Below, one piece after another: positions 63,852 through 64,000 of a stretch of 64,000 nt of DNA. The stretch spans positions 20,580,501 through 20,644,500 of the forward strand of contig OZ059896.1 in the NCBI GenBank assembly GCA_964057225.1, in the 5' to 3' direction. Position numbers and translations under genes: made by a program. The first letter of the stretch is position 1. Each line of letters starts with the position of its first letter. The notes below the pieces were generated by a model, which worked only from the letters and a program-made list of their open reading frames with translations, ran no database searches and was not told where the DNA came from. The DNA comes from Auanema rhodensis. Lineage: Eukaryota; Nematoda; Chromadorea; Rhabditida; Rhabditidae.

Positions 63852-64000
63852 AATTTAGCAAAAAGTAGATGTTTCTAGATTCCTTTTTTTAAGGCAAAGA
63901 CGATGGACAATGTTATTCAACGAAAAAATTAATTCTTCAGGGTGAAAATCGAGGATATAAGTGTGAACTTATATCAGTTGATATCTCGGTGCATTTTTAA
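63852..64000. repeat. Partial monomer cut by the window edge
   Basis: This copy holds m1-m149 and stops because the window ends, not because the array does. It carries a private TTTCTAGATT change near 63873-63882. The flank of the array is therefore not visible on this side, as it is not on the left. Confidence 0.95.

Larger units (their letters stand above)
1..64000. repeat. Satellite DNA array, ~351-bp monomer, 182 full copies plus one partial
   Basis: The whole window is one tandem array with all monomers in the same orientation. Starting from AATTTAGC at base 1, the same phrase recurs at 352, 703, 1054, 1405 and so on to 63852. Most monomers are 351 bp, 32 are 350 bp and one is 352 bp; 182 x 351 minus a net 31 gives exactly the observed 63851. 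By hand count the consensus holds 53 C and 58 G (about 32% GC) and 11 CpG. Most differences between copies are substitutions shared by groups of monomers, as expected from unequal exchange and gene conversion. No unrelated sequence interrupts the array, so there is no gene-free interval to describe separately: all of it is satellite. The family name is not recognised. The strand is arbitrary because no transcription signal is established. Confidence 0.99.
61043..64000. repeat. Array domain VI: homogeneous recent expansion, 8 monomers plus a partial one
   Basis: From 61745 to about 63500 the monomers are almost the same: CCTTTTTTTAAGG, CAGGACGAA in most copies, TTTTCAAGC and CGAAATATTT. Differences are few, mainly CTTGATAC versus CTTAATAC, GGGTGAA versus GGACGAA in the monomer at 62447, and a private TTCCGAAAAC near 63456. 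The uniformity over about five monomers contrasts with the mosaic domains to the left and points to the youngest single-monomer amplification in the window. Confidence 0.75.

Noticed and set aside
1-64000. Protein-coding gene or repeated peptide gene, since 351 is a multiple of three
   Set aside because: Forward stops at m5, m15 and m25 and reverse stops at m4-6, m24-26 and m38-40 close all six frames in each unit. The longest stop-free run I find is about 135 nt in the consensus and about 200 nt in CATCAAG monomers, with no domain or start context.
1-64000. CRISPR array
   Set aside because: There are no short repeats separated by unique spacers; the full 351 bp is repeated and differences are scattered substitutions.
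1-64000. Transposon, retroelement or viral insertion within the array
   Set aside because: The monomer phase is unbroken across the window and every base is accounted for by monomers of 350-352 bp.
1-64000. rRNA, tRNA or telomere repeats
   Set aside because: No conserved rRNA segments, no tRNA B-box-like GGTTCGA, and no short telomeric repeat such as TTAGG in tandem.

Overview
This window is a single, uninterrupted satellite-DNA array. A ~351-bp, AT-rich monomer is repeated head to tail, always in the same orientation, from the first base to the last. I count 182 complete monomers plus a 149-bp partial one at 63852-64000. The length bookkeeping closes exactly. Thirty-one monomers of 350 bp carry a one-base loss in an A-run at monomer position (m) 187-191. 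One further 350-bp monomer (17541-17890) has lost a base elsewhere, and one monomer (63500-63851) has gained a base. Monomer coordinates run m1-m351, with m1 at base 1 of the window. There is no single-copy DNA, no gene and no recognisable transposon, and the array runs off both edges.

The organism must be a eukaryote: tens of kilobases of homogenised non-coding tandem repeat, with a monomer close to two nucleosome repeats, is typical of centromeric or pericentromeric heterochromatin. By hand count the consensus has 111 G+C in 351 (about 32%). It contains 11 CpG where about 8.8 are expected, so CpG is not depleted. That fits an invertebrate such as an insect better than a vertebrate, but this is inference and I do not recognise the family by name. 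All six reading frames are closed inside every monomer, so the array cannot encode a protein.

Layout: six domains can be told apart by diagnostic variants. I (1-17540, 50 monomers) has a recurring three-monomer module of 351+350+350 bp. II (17541-31914, 41 monomers) is rich in 350-bp monomers interleaved with monomers carrying CATCAAG. III (31915-45252, 38 monomers) has no 350-bp monomers and carries the AACAGTTTG and TACACAAAT variants. IV (45253-51214, 17 monomers) returns to the domain II types. V (51215-61042, 28 monomers) returns to the domain III types. VI (61043-64000, 8 monomers plus the partial one) is dominated by one recently amplified monomer type. Long blocks inside III, IV and V are copies of each other at offsets of 5616, 7020, 15790 and 19300 bp, so the array grew by multi-kilobase duplications as well as single-monomer steps.

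Inside each monomer the main structure is a set of inverted repeats: a 65-bp imperfect hairpin (m136-200), a 9-bp perfect stem closed by GTGA (m103-124) with an overlapping competitor (m120-133), a pair of mutually exclusive stems at m271-303, and an A/T palindrome ending each unit (m317-351). About 81 bp (m237-317), which includes the m271-303 element, is almost invariant across all copies although the rest of the monomer carries many shared variants. That block is the best candidate for a bound or otherwise constrained element.
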